A stretch of 64,000 nucleotides of DNA from Rhodobacter sp. Its GTDB lineage: Bacteria > Pseudomonadota > Alphaproteobacteria > Rhodobacterales > Rhodobacteraceae. The notes under the pieces are model-generated. The model saw only the letters and a list, made by a program, of their open reading frames with translations, was not told where the DNA came from and did not search any database. The DNA lies in the NCBI GenBank assembly GCA_020637555.1, contig JACKKF010000002.1, positions 62,001-126,000 on the forward strand. Direction: 5' to 3'. Numbering within the stretch: the first letter of the stretch is position 1; each line of letters begins with the position of its first letter. Positions 24,920-33,718 of this stretch are shown piece after piece. The translations under genes were made by a program, and so were the position numbers.

Positions 24920-26278
24920 ATGCGCGACATCGACAGCTTCACCGCGCTCAACCGCTTTGGCATGGGGGCAGGGCCGGGGGACGAGGCCCTGATCGGCGAC
25001 GATCCGCGCGGTTTCGTGCAGGCCCAGGTCCGCCCGCCCGTGGCCGTGCCGGCCGAGCTGGCGGGGTTTTCGTCCAGCGCCGCGATGATCCGGGACTATG
25101 CCGTCGCACGGCGCGCGCGCGATGGCTCGATCCAGCAGGTGAACCGCAGCCAGTTCGCCCTGTTCCGCGACGAGGTGCTGGCCGCGACCGCGCTGGTGGT
25201 CGCGACGCCGACGCCTCTGGTTGAACGGATGGTCCGCTTCTGGTCCAACCATTTCACCGTGTCGCGCAGTCGGGGGCCGATCGCGAACATGATCCCGGCC
25301 TATGAGCGCGAGGCGATCCGGCCGCATGTCTTTGGCCGGTTCGCGGACATGCTGAAGGCCGTGGTGCGCCATCCCTGCATGTTGATCTATCTCGACAATC
25401 CGTCGTCGATGGGGCCGAATTCGGTGTCGGGCGCGGGGCGGATCCGCCGGCAGGGCCTGGAAACCACGCTGAACGAGAACCTGGCCCGCGAGGTGCTGGA
25501 ACTGCACACCCTGGGCGTGGACGGCGGCTATGCGCAAGAGGACGTGATCCAGTTCGCGCTGGCCCTGACAGGCTGGAGCCATGGCGGTCTCAGGCGCGGC
25601 GGGGACGAGGAGATCCACGGCGGGTTCGTGTTCGTCCGCCGCCAGCATGAACCCGGGCCCAAGACGATCCTGGGGCGCCTCTACCCCGAGGATGGCGAGG
25701 CCGAGGTGCTGCACATCCTGGACGATCTGGCACGACACCCTGCCACGGCGCACCACCTCGCGACGAAACTGGTGCGCCATTTCGTGGCCGACGATCCGCC
25801 CGACGACGCGGTGCGGCGCATCGCCCGGGTCTATCTGGACCACGACGGCGACCTGGCGGCCGTGACCCGCGCGGTGGCCGCGCTGGATGCCGCCTGGGCC
25901 GATCCCCTGGCCAAGGTCAAGTCGCATCAGGACTTTGTGCTGGCGGTAAACCGCGCGGCGGGGAATGCCGACCCGCGCGTGCCCGATGTGTTTCGCCCGC
26001 TCAGGCTGCTGGGGCAGTTCCCCTATCTCGCGCCGTCGCCGCAGGGCTGGGGTGACCGGGCCGAGGACTGGATCGGGCCGGAATCGGTGATGATCCGTCT
26101 GGAATGGGCGCATCAATTCGCCGCGCGCCGGGCCGGAGGGCAGGACCTGCGGCGCGCCTTCGAGGCCAGTATCGGCGCGGTGGCCCGCGATGCCACCCGC
26201 ACCTGGGTCTTCCGCGCGCCGTCGCAGGATGCGGGATTGACGATGATCTGGACCAGCCCGGAATTCCAGAGGAGGTGA
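24920..26278 (+). CDS. DUF1800 family protein
   Basis: This 452-residue protein is counted from the ATG at 24920, behind GGCGGAGGG; the longer frame has no support. DUF1800 segments are IDSFTALNRFGMGAGPGDE, VERMVRFWSNHFTVS, YEREAIRPHVFGRFADML, NENLAREVLELHTLGVDGGY, QEDVIQFALALTGW and HHLATKLVRHFVADDPP. DUF1800 proteins are almost always paired with DUF1501 proteins, as here (4 bp gap). The biochemical role is unknown; a link to exported or surface material has been suggested because the partner carries a Tat signal. Confidence 0.88.
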   Translation: MRDIDSFTALNRFGMGAGPGDEALIGDDPRGFVQAQVRPPVAVPAELAGFSSSAAMIRDYAVARRARDGSIQQVNRSQFALFRDEVLAATALVVATPTPLVERMVRFWSNHFTVSRSRGPIANMIPAYEREAIRPHVFGRFADMLKAVVRHPCMLIYLDNPSSMGPNSVSGAGRIRRQGLETTLNENLAREVLELHTLGVDGGYAQEDVIQFALALTGWSHGGLRRGGDEEIHGGFVFVRRQHEPGPKTILGRLYPEDGEAEVLHILDDLARHPATAHHLATKLVRHFVADDPPDDAVRRIARVYLDHDGDLAAVTRAVAALDAAWADPLAKVKSHQDFVLAVNRAAGNADPRVPDVFRPLRLLGQFPYLAPSPQGWGDRAEDWIGPESVMIRLEWAHQFAARRAGGQDLRRAFEASIGAVARDATRTWVFRAPSQDAGLTMIWTSPEFQRR

Positions 26279-26282
26279 TCGC

Positions 26283-27446
26283 ATGCAGATGAACCGCCGT
26301 GCCTTTCTGCAGACCGGCGCTGCCGGGCTTCTGGGAACCCTCGCGGCCTCGCGCCTGGCCTTTGCCTCGGCGCCGACGGACAACCGCTTTGTCTTTGTGT
26401 TCCTGCGCGGCGGGCTGGACGGTCTGCATGCGTTGCCGCCCTATGCCGATGCGGATTACCGCCGCCTGAGGCCCGGACTGGCGCTGCAAGCCGACCAGGT
26501 GCTGTCGCTTGACGGATATTTCGGGATGCATCCGTCCTTTGCTCCCCTCAGGCCGATGTGGGAGGCCGGTTCCCTCGCCTTTGTTCCCGCCGCCGCCACG
26601 GGCTATCGCGAGCGGTCGCATTTCGATGGCCAGAACATGCTGGAAAACGGTTCGGGTCATCCGTTCGGCGCGCGGGATGGCTGGCTGAACCGGGCAATCC
26701 TGGGGCTGAATGCGGGGGATCGGCGCCTGGGCCTGGCGCTGGGGCCGTCGGTGCCCCTGATCCTGCAGGGGCCCGCCCATGTTCAGGCCTGGGTGGACGA
26801 GCAACTGCCCGATCTGGACGACGACTTTCTGGCGCGTCTGGCACGGGTCTATCAATCGGACCCGCTGTTCGCGGCGGCCCTGGGCGATGCGCGGGGCGTG
26901 CCGGAACCCGATATGGGCGCGGCGGCGGACCGGGCCGGGCAACGCGGGTTCACCCTGGCCGCGCGCGCCGCCGGCGACCTGCTGTCGCGCCCCGACGGGC
27001 CGCGGATCGCGGTCATGGAATTGCAGGGCTGGGACACCCACACCGGGCAGGTCTGGCGGCTGGAGCGGATGCTGTCCGTCCTGGCCGAGGGGCTGACCAC
27101 GCTGGCCTCAAGCCTGGGATCGGCCTGGCGCAACAGCGTGGTCATGGTCGGGTCCGAATTCGGCCGCACGGCGGCGCAGAACGGGTCCGGCGGCACCGAT
27201 CACGGCACCGGCGGCCTGGCCATTCTGGCGGGCGGCGCGGTGCGGGGCGGGCGGATCGCCGGGCGTTGGCCCGGCCTGACCGACGCCGCCCTGTTCGAGG
27301 GGCGCGACCTGCTGGCCGCCAATGCCTATGAGGGGATCTTCAAGGCGATCCTGATCCAGCACCTGGGCCTCAACCCCGCCTTCGTCGAGGCCGAGGTCTT
27401 TCCCGACAGTCGCGACAGCACGCCCATGGACGGGTTGCTGGGATAG
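26283..27446 (+). CDS. DUF1501 family protein with Tat signal
   Basis: This 387-residue protein is preceded by a near-ideal ribosome-binding site (AGGAGGTGATC). The N-terminus MNRRAFLQTGAAGLLGTLA is a twin-arginine signal, so the folded protein is exported. The alkaline-phosphatase-like fold is suggested by FVFLRGGLDGLHALPPYADADY, SLAFVPAAATGYRERSHFDGQ, LQGWDTHTGQ and GSEFGRTAAQNGSGGTDHGTGG, where Asp and His residues resemble metal ligands of sulfatase/phosphatase relatives. Function unknown. Confidence 0.88.
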   Translation: MQMNRRAFLQTGAAGLLGTLAASRLAFASAPTDNRFVFVFLRGGLDGLHALPPYADADYRRLRPGLALQADQVLSLDGYFGMHPSFAPLRPMWEAGSLAFVPAAATGYRERSHFDGQNMLENGSGHPFGARDGWLNRAILGLNAGDRRLGLALGPSVPLILQGPAHVQAWVDEQLPDLDDDFLARLARVYQSDPLFAAALGDARGVPEPDMGAAADRAGQRGFTLAARAAGDLLSRPDGPRIAVMELQGWDTHTGQVWRLERMLSVLAEGLTTLASSLGSAWRNSVVMVGSEFGRTAAQNGSGGTDHGTGGLAILAGGAVRGGRIAGRWPGLTDAALFEGRDLLAANAYEGIFKAILIQHLGLNPAFVEAEVFPDSRDSTPMDGLLG

Positions 27447-27461
27447 GTCCCGCGCCGCCGC

Positions 27462-30400
27462 TCAATGGCGGCGGTGCGAGGACAGGCTGTCGCCACCCAG
27501 AACCCAGTGCAGCAGCTTGCGCAGGCGGTCCTTCAACCCCTCGAGCACGCTGAACACCGACGGCACGAACAGCAGCGACAGCGCGGTGGACAACAACAGC
27601 CCGCCGATCACCGCGATCGCCATGGGCGCGCGGAACTCGCCGCCCGTGCTGGTTCCCAGCGCCGATGGCACCATCCCGGCGGCCATGGCGATGGTGGTCA
27701 TGACGATCGGGCGCGCCCGCTTGTGGCCCGCGTCGATCATCGCCGTCGCACGGTCCATGCCGCCCTTGACCCCCTCGAGCGCGAATTCCACCAGCATGAT
27801 CGCGTTCTTGGTGACGATCCCCATCAGCATCAGGAAGCCGATCACCACCGACAGCCCGATCCCCGATCCGTAGAGATAGAGCGCGAAGATCGCGCCGCCG
27901 ATGGCCAGCGGCAGGGACAGCATGATCGTCAGCGGCGTGATGAAGCTGTTGAACAGCAGGACCAGCACCACATAGACCAGCATCAGCCCCGATCCCATCG
28001 CCAGCGCGAAGCTCGAGAAGATGTCCTTCATCGTCTCGACATCGCCCGAGGGCTGGATCTCGGTCCCGTCGGGCATGTGGGTGGCGGCGGGCAGGGCCTC
28101 GATCGCGGCGGTTGCCGGGCCCAGATAGGCGCCCTGCGCCAGATCGGCCTGGATCGACACCCGATACCGGCGGTCATAGCGTTCGATCACCGACACGCCC
28201 GAGGACAGGCGCACATCGGCGATGGCCCCCAGCGGCACCATGGTGCCGTTCGCCGACGGGATGCGGAACCCGATCAGCCGCGAGACATCGGTGCGCGCGG
28301 CCTCGTTCAGGCGCACCCGGATCGGAATGCGTTCGTCGCCCGCGTCGAACTGCGCCAGATTGGTGTCCAGATCGCCGATGGTCGCCACCCGGATGGCCGC
28401 GGCCAGCGTCGCCGAGGTCACACCGAGTTCCGCCGCCCGTTCGGGATCGGGGGTGATCTGGATCTCGGGACGCAACAGCGCCGCCTCGCTGGACACATGC
28501 CGGATCAATGGCAGCCCGCGCATCTGTTCCAGCAGCGCCCCCGCCGCCTGCGCCGCGCCGGCCTCGGTATCGGCCAGCACGTTGATGGTGATGTCGCGCT
28601 GCGCGTCCTGCGCCAGCACATAGAGCCGCATGTCGGGCAGGTCGGCGAGATGGCGTTCGAGATCGGCGTTGATCGCACGGAAATCGCGGCTGCGTTCGGA
28701 TTTGTCGCCATAGTTCACCTGCACGGTGAAACTGGTGGCCGAGGACCCGTCGACAAAGGCGCGCTGCACTTCCGGCACCTGAAGGATGCGGTGCGTGATC
28801 TCCAGCCCGGCGGCGCGGGCCTCGGCGATGGTGGTGCCCGGCGGCAGTTCCACCGCCACGGCCGAGCGCCCGGTGTCGGATTCGGGAATGAATTCCTGCG
28901 GCAGAAGCGTGGCCGAATAGATCGACGCGCCAAAGATCAGCAGGCCGAAGATCAGCGTGATCGTGCGGTTGCGCAGCGTCCAGCCGAGGGCGCGCAGATA
29001 GGTCCGCATGATCAGCCCGTCCTTGACGGCGTGCCCGTCGGGCTTGCTTTTCATGAAATAGGCGGCGAACAGCGGCGTGATCAGGCGGGCGACCGCCAGC
29101 GAGAACAGCACTGCAACCGCCACCGTCAGGCCGAACTGCTTGAAGAACTCGCCCGCGACCCCGCCCATGAAGCTGACCGGCGCGAACACCGCGACGATGG
29201 TCATCGAGATCGCGATCACGGTCGTGCCGATCTCGGTCGCGGCCTCCATCGCGGCCTCATAGGCGCGCCGGCCCATGTGGATGTGCCGCACGATGTTCTC
29301 GATCTCGACGATGGCATCATCGACAAGGATCCCCACAACCAGCGTGATGCCCAGCAGGCTGATCGTGTTCAGCGAAAAGCCCAGCAGGTCCATGACGATG
29401 AACGTCGGGATCGCGGACAGGGGCAGGGCCACCAGCGCGACGATGGTGGCGCGCCAGTCGCGCAGGAACAGGAACACCACGATGATCGCCAGAAGCGCCC
29501 CCTCGTAGAGGGTCTCCATCGCGGATTCAAAGGTCGACTCGGTGTGAATCGTGGCGTCGTCGATCAGCGAGAATTCGGTATCGGGATACAGCGCGCGCAA
29601 TTCGTCCAGCTTCGCCTCGGCCGAGGCCGCGGCGACGAGGTCGCTGGCGCCGGTCGCGCGGAACACGCCAAAGGCCACCACCGGCCGGCCGTTGTAGAGG
29701 GCAAAACTGGTGGCTTCGCTGGCGCCGTCGGTCACGGTGCCCAGCTGGTTCAGCCGCACCGTGTCGCCCGTGGGCAGGCGGATCGGTGTTTCCGCCAGTT
29801 GCGCCAGCGTCTGCGCCGAACCCAGCGCCCGGATCGCATATTGCGACCCGAACAGATCGCCCTGTCCCCCGCCCTGGTCCAGGTTGGTCTGCGCCAGTTG
29901 CTGACTGACCGAGGTGGCCGTCAGGTTGAGGGCCAGCAAGCGGTCAGGGTCCAGATCCACGCGGATCTCGCGGTCGGCGCCTCCCAGCCGCGAGACGCTG
30001 CCCACCCCGTCCGCCCCCTGCAGGGCGCGGGCGACCACATCATCGACAAAGGTGGACAGGTCCTCGATGCTGCGGGTCTGGTCGGCCACCGCATAGGTCA
30101 GGATCGGCCGCCCGGTAAAGTCCAGCCGCTGCACCACCGGGTCCGAGGCCGTGTCGGGCATCTGGCTGCGCGCCGAGGTTACGGCATCCTTGACGTCGTT
30201 CAGCGCGCGGTCAGTGTTGGTGCCGAATTCGAACTGGATCGTCAGATGCGCCGCGCCATCGCGTGCGGTGGCCTCGATGTGGCGCAGGCCGGCGATATCG
30301 CTGACTTCGGTCTCGATCGGCTGGATCACCTGCGAGGCGATCTCGGACGGGGCCGTGCCCGGGGCCGAGACGTCGACCAGCACCACGGGCAGGTCGACGT

Positions 30401-30515
30401 TGGGCATCTCGGTCACGGGCAGGCGCGCGAAGCTGACCAGTCCGGCCACGCAGAGCACGACGAACAGCGCAATCGGCGGAACCGGGTTGCGGATCGACCA
30501 GGTCGACAGGTTCAT
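27462..30515 (-). CDS. RND multidrug efflux transporter, inner-membrane permease (HAE1/AcrB-like)
   Basis: This 1017-residue proton-driven exporter has two six-helix repeats and two large periplasmic loops. Features: IRNPVPPIALFVVLCVAGLVSF as the first helix, the proton-relay Asp pair in GILVDDAIVEIENIVRH of helix 4, DLLGFSLNTISLLGITL, and the second-half GFLMLMGIVTKNAIMLVEFA. It overlaps the adaptor gene by 4 bp, forming a two-gene operon without an outer-membrane TolC gene. A hairpin CCGCCGC...GCGGCGG at 27453-27476 overlaps its last codons and may end transcription from both sides. Confidence 0.93.
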   Translation of the reverse strand: MNLSTWSIRNPVPPIALFVVLCVAGLVSFARLPVTEMPNVDLPVVLVDVSAPGTAPSEIASQVIQPIETEVSDIAGLRHIEATARDGAAHLTIQFEFGTNTDRALNDVKDAVTSARSQMPDTASDPVVQRLDFTGRPILTYAVADQTRSIEDLSTFVDDVVARALQGADGVGSVSRLGGADREIRVDLDPDRLLALNLTATSVSQQLAQTNLDQGGGQGDLFGSQYAIRALGSAQTLAQLAETPIRLPTGDTVRLNQLGTVTDGASEATSFALYNGRPVVAFGVFRATGASDLVAAASAEAKLDELRALYPDTEFSLIDDATIHTESTFESAMETLYEGALLAIIVVFLFLRDWRATIVALVALPLSAIPTFIVMDLLGFSLNTISLLGITLVVGILVDDAIVEIENIVRHIHMGRRAYEAAMEAATEIGTTVIAISMTIVAVFAPVSFMGGVAGEFFKQFGLTVAVAVLFSLAVARLITPLFAAYFMKSKPDGHAVKDGLIMRTYLRALGWTLRNRTITLIFGLLIFGASIYSATLLPQEFIPESDTGRSAVAVELPPGTTIAEARAAGLEITHRILQVPEVQRAFVDGSSATSFTVQVNYGDKSERSRDFRAINADLERHLADLPDMRLYVLAQDAQRDITINVLADTEAGAAQAAGALLEQMRGLPLIRHVSSEAALLRPEIQITPDPERAAELGVTSATLAAAIRVATIGDLDTNLAQFDAGDERIPIRVRLNEAARTDVSRLIGFRIPSANGTMVPLGAIADVRLSSGVSVIERYDRRYRVSIQADLAQGAYLGPATAAIEALPAATHMPDGTEIQPSGDVETMKDIFSSFALAMGSGLMLVYVVLVLLFNSFITPLTIMLSLPLAIGGAIFALYLYGSGIGLSVVIGFLMLMGIVTKNAIMLVEFALEGVKGGMDRATAMIDAGHKRARPIVMTTIAMAAGMVPSALGTSTGGEFRAPMAIAVIGGLLLSTALSLLFVPSVFSVLEGLKDRLRKLLHWVLGGDSLSSHRRH

Positions 30516-31741
30516 TCCGTGGCCCCCGCCGCCTGTGTCGCAGCCGGTGCCGCAGCCGGTGCAGTGTCACCGGCCGCGCCCTCGGCATCGGCCGGGCGCA
30601 TCGGCCGCACCACGTCGCCTTCGCCAAAGAAGGCGCCGGCGCGTGCCACGACCTCGTCGCCGGGGTTCAGGCCCCGGGTGATTTCCTGCCAGCCGTCCCA
30701 GGTCAGGCCGGTTTCCACCGGGCGGCGGATCAGCGCATTGCCGGGTCCCAGCAGCAGCACATGCGCGCCGTTGCCATCGCGCAGCACGGCACCGGCCGGA
30801 ACCGCCAGTCCGGTGCGGTTCTCGGTCACGATATGCCCCCCGACATACAGACCGGGGCGCAACCCCTCGTTGTCGTCGGTGGCGATGCGGACCTCGCCCA
30901 GGCGGTTGGTGCGGTTCACGACCGGCGCGATGCGGCGCAGATGGCCCGCGTGATCGGGCAGGCCGGCAATGGCCAGCGTGGCCGGGTCATTCTCGTGCAG
31001 CAGCACCAGTTCGGTTTCGATCACTTCGGCGGAAACCTCGACCTCGCCGCCTTCGATGATGCGGAAAATGGGTTCCCCGCCCGAGGCCGCGATCGCGCCG
31101 ATCTGGCCGTTGCGGGCCGAAACGATGCCGGACACCGGCGCGGTGATCGCCGCATTGGCCAGATCCAGCCGGGCCACGTCCAGCGCGGCCTGGGCCTGCG
31201 CCAGGCCCGCGCGCGCGGCCTGCACACCGTCCTGCGCCGACTGGGCGCCGGCGTCGGCGCCCTGCTGCGCGGCCTGGGCTTCGTCCAGCGAGGATTGCGT
31301 GGCCGCGCCGCTGTCGCGCAAACGCTGCACCCGGTCCAGCACCTGGTTGGCCTGCCGCAGCTGGGCCTCGGTCGCCGAGACCTGGCTTTCGGCCTGGCGC
31401 ATCGCCGCCTGCGCGCTGGCCAGCGCGGCCTCGGCCTGGGTCACCCGCAGCGCAAGCGTGCGGTCGTCGATCCGCGCCAGCACCGCGCCCTGCTGAACCC
31501 GGTCGCCGATATCGGCGTTCAGTTCGGTGATGGCGAACCCGGCGGCGTGGGGATAGACCAGAACCTCGTTGCGGGCGACCAACGTGCCCGACACGGGCAC
31601 CACGCGGCGCAGCGGGCGGTCCTGCGCGGCGGCGATGGTGACGGCCGGTGCCTCGTCCTGGGCCTGTGCCGGAGCGACGGGCCCCAGCGCGATCAGGGTG
31701 ACGGCGGCCAGCCGGAGGGGAAGGGCGGTCAACAAGCGCAT
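30512..31741 (-). CDS. RND efflux periplasmic adaptor (membrane fusion protein)
   Basis: This 409-residue protein is counted from 31741 (MRLLTALPLRLAAVTLIALG..AQAQ, signal peptide). The order is beta-barrel/lipoyl half (VPVSGTLVARNEVLVYPHAAGFAI; DIGDRVQQGAVLARIDDRTLALRV), a long alanine/glutamine-rich coiled coil (about residues 100-200), then the second lipoyl half (ITAPVSGIVSARNGQIG) and barrel. It connects the pump to an outer-membrane channel. A GCGTTCA/TGAACGC operator precedes it and its regulator is divergent. Confidence 0.92.
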   Translation of the reverse strand: MRLLTALPLRLAAVTLIALGPVAPAQAQDEAPAVTIAAAQDRPLRRVVPVSGTLVARNEVLVYPHAAGFAITELNADIGDRVQQGAVLARIDDRTLALRVTQAEAALASAQAAMRQAESQVSATEAQLRQANQVLDRVQRLRDSGAATQSSLDEAQAAQQGADAGAQSAQDGVQAARAGLAQAQAALDVARLDLANAAITAPVSGIVSARNGQIGAIAASGGEPIFRIIEGGEVEVSAEVIETELVLLHENDPATLAIAGLPDHAGHLRRIAPVVNRTNRLGEVRIATDDNEGLRPGLYVGGHIVTENRTGLAVPAGAVLRDGNGAHVLLLGPGNALIRRPVETGLTWDGWQEITRGLNPGDEVVARAGAFFGEGDVVRPMRPADAEGAAGDTAPAAAPAATQAAGATE

Positions 31742-31774
31742 CGGGGACTCCGGCTGTCCATGTTTACTCTGAAC

Positions 31775-31834
31775 TGAACGCAAATAGGCGGGATCGGGCA
31801 GGGCGTCAAGAAGCGTTCAGTCTTGAATGAACGC
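31775..31834. promoter_or_regulatory. palindromic operator region of the RND pump/regulator pair
   Basis: A clear inverted repeat GCGTTCA-N8-TGAACGC spans 31813-31834, with an inner TTCA...TGAA repeat. A further TGAACGC half-site, preceded by TGAAC, lies at 31775-31781 in front of the adaptor gene. The motifs lie between divergent pump and regulator genes, as expected for a GbsR/MarR-type autorepressor that shuts the pump off without inducer. Confidence 0.65.
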
Positions 31835-31865
31835 TAATCCGGTTCTATAGCGGATCGTGTCACGG

Positions 31866-32342
31866 ATGGGTGAAATGGACCAGACAATCGCGGAAAAACG
31901 GGCCGAATTCGTCGCCTTCATGGGGCAGGCCCTCGAAGGGCAGGGCTTGTCCCCCATTTCGGGGCGGATTTTGGGGTTGCTGATGTTCGACGGCACCGCC
32001 CGGTCGTTCAGCGATCTGGCCACGGATCTCGGTGTCAGCCGGGGCAGCGTCAGTATCAACGCCCGCACGCTGATCCAGCGCGGTCTGGTGGAAAAGTTCA
32101 ACGTCGGCGGCGACAGGCAGGACTATTTCCGCGTCGCGGCCCAACCCTACGAGGCCCTGCTGGCAGGGATTTCCGAACGGATGCGTCACATGTCGCAGAC
32201 GGTGGGCGGCATTGCCCGGTCGCTGCCCGACAGCGCCGCCGAGACCCGCACCCGCCTGTCGCGGTTCGCGAATTTCCATGCCTCGGTGAGCGAGGGGATG
32301 GAACATGCCGCCAAGGTGTTCGCGGAACGCTTTCCGCGCTGA
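31866..32342 (+). CDS. GbsR/MarR-family transcriptional regulator
   Basis: This protein of about 158 residues has a winged-helix core (LSPISGRILGLLMFDGTARSF; LATDLGVSRGSVSINARTLIQRGLVEKFNVGGDRQDYF) of the GbsR-like branch of MarR, then a helical C-terminus (RLSRFANFHASVSEGMEHAAKVFAERF). The start is uncertain: GTG 31857, ATG 31866 or ATG 31875, none with a good ribosome-binding site, so leaderless or weak translation is possible. Divergent from the RND pump genes, which it probably represses. Confidence 0.82.
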   Translation: MGEMDQTIAEKRAEFVAFMGQALEGQGLSPISGRILGLLMFDGTARSFSDLATDLGVSRGSVSINARTLIQRGLVEKFNVGGDRQDYFRVAAQPYEALLAGISERMRHMSQTVGGIARSLPDSAAETRTRLSRFANFHASVSEGMEHAAKVFAERFPR

Positions 32343-32354
32343 GGGGCGGGCCGG

Positions 32355-33635
32355 TCAGGCGATCGGCGGTCGCTGGGCCACCCGCGCCCCCTCGGCGATG
32401 GTTCGCGGGGCGGCATTCAGCGTTTCGATGGCGAATCCGGCGGCGGCCTTGTAGCCGGCCATGAAGGCGGCCCGTTCCTCGGGCGGGATCACCGCGTCGA
32501 TATCGTCGAACGCCCCGCCGCAACGGTCATCCACCAGATTGAGCAAGCCGAAGGGCCCGGCCCCGCGGTTGCGCAGGATCAGCGCCGAAACCGGGCCGCA
32601 AAGCGTCTCGTCATAGGCGGCCAGCGCGGCGGTGGTCAGCCCGTGTTCGACCAGCTTCGCACCCAGAACGCGGGCGTCGATGATCGCCTGCGACGCGCCG
32701 TTCGATCCGGTGGGATACATGGCATGGGCGGCATCGCCCATCAGCACGACATTGCCGTCGCGCCAGGTCCCGATCGGGTCGCGGTCGATCATCGGGTTTT
32801 CATAGGCGATCTCGGCCCCGTCCAGCAGCGCGGGAACGTCCAGCCAGTCATAGCGCCAGCCGTCGAAGTGATGGCGGAAATCGTCGATGCCGACCTGCCT
32901 GAACCAGCCGGTGGTTTCATGCGCGGCGGGGTCGTCATAGGTGACTTCGGCGATCCAGTTGATCAGCGCCATGCCATCGGCATCCGGATGCGAGATCGGA
33001 TAGATCACCATGCGGTGCCTGTGCGTGCCCAGTCCGACAAAGCTGGAGCCCGTGCGGATGGGTTTCGCCCGTGTCACCCCGCGCCACATGACCGCGCCAC
33101 CCCAGTGGATCGGCGGCTGGGCGGGGTGCATGGTGGCGCGCACCGCGGAATGGATGCCGTCCGCCCCGATCAGCATCGCGCCGGCTTCCTCGGTGCCGTC
33201 CTCGAACCGGGCGATGACCTGGCCGTCGGCGGTGTTGCGGTAGCCGGTGACGCGGCGGCCGGTCTGCACGGCGTCAGGCCCAAGGCGTGCGATCACGGTG
33301 CGATAGAGCAGCATGTGGAAATCACCGCGATGCACGGCGTATTGGGGCCAGGCGTAGCCCGCCTCGAGCCCCCGGGGTTCGGCGTAGATGTCGTTGCCGT
33401 TCAGCCCGACCAGCGCCCATTCCCGCGCGGGAACGCCGACACTGTCCAGCGCCGTGGCATCAAGGCCCAGGTCCTGGAGTTCGCGCACCGCGTTGGGTTG
33501 CAGGTTGATCCCCACGCCCAGGGGTTTCAGGCTGCGCACGGATTCGAAGACCACGCAGTTGACGCCGATCTGGTGCAGCGTCAATGCCATCGCAAGGCCG
33601 CCGATCCCGCCGCCCGCGATCATTACCCGTTCCAT
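32355..33635 (-). CDS. FAD-dependent monooxygenase (PhzS-like flavoprotein hydroxylase)
   Basis: This 426-residue class A flavoprotein monooxygenase is counted from 33635 (MERVMIAGGGIGGLAMAL). Motifs: the Rossmann GxGxxG as AGGGIGG, PLGVGINLQPNAVRELQDLG, the DG motif in GADGIHSAVRATMHP, and the FAD-ribityl GD motif in GDAAHAMYPTGSNGASQAI. The local wording (GVGINLQPNAV, PQYAVHRGDFHMLL, GGAVMWRGVT, NPMIDRDPIGTW) resembles PhzS, which hydroxylates a phenazine ring. NAD(P)H-dependent hydroxylation of an aromatic acid is likely. It lies 83 bp behind the P450 pair on the same strand, probably as the last gene of that operon. Confidence 0.85.
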   Translation of the reverse strand: MERVMIAGGGIGGLAMALTLHQIGVNCVVFESVRSLKPLGVGINLQPNAVRELQDLGLDATALDSVGVPAREWALVGLNGNDIYAEPRGLEAGYAWPQYAVHRGDFHMLLYRTVIARLGPDAVQTGRRVTGYRNTADGQVIARFEDGTEEAGAMLIGADGIHSAVRATMHPAQPPIHWGGAVMWRGVTRAKPIRTGSSFVGLGTHRHRMVIYPISHPDADGMALINWIAEVTYDDPAAHETTGWFRQVGIDDFRHHFDGWRYDWLDVPALLDGAEIAYENPMIDRDPIGTWRDGNVVLMGDAAHAMYPTGSNGASQAIIDARVLGAKLVEHGLTTAALAAYDETLCGPVSALILRNRGAGPFGLLNLVDDRCGGAFDDIDAVIPPEERAAFMAGYKAAAGFAIETLNAAPRTIAEGARVAQRPPIA

Positions 33636-33718
33636 GCCGTTTCCCCCCCGTTCCCCCGGTTGTCGCCGGCGTTCTGGCAAAGAAACCGGCGGCAGGCAAG
33701 CGCGCCGAGACGCCGCGC

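Noticed and set aside
27465..30953. A 1162-codon open frame on the plus strand opposite the RND transporter
   Set aside because: It mirrors the codon structure of the real minus-strand gene in GC-rich DNA. It has no recognisable domain and is rich in Arg/Gly/His/Gln as expected for an antisense shadow.
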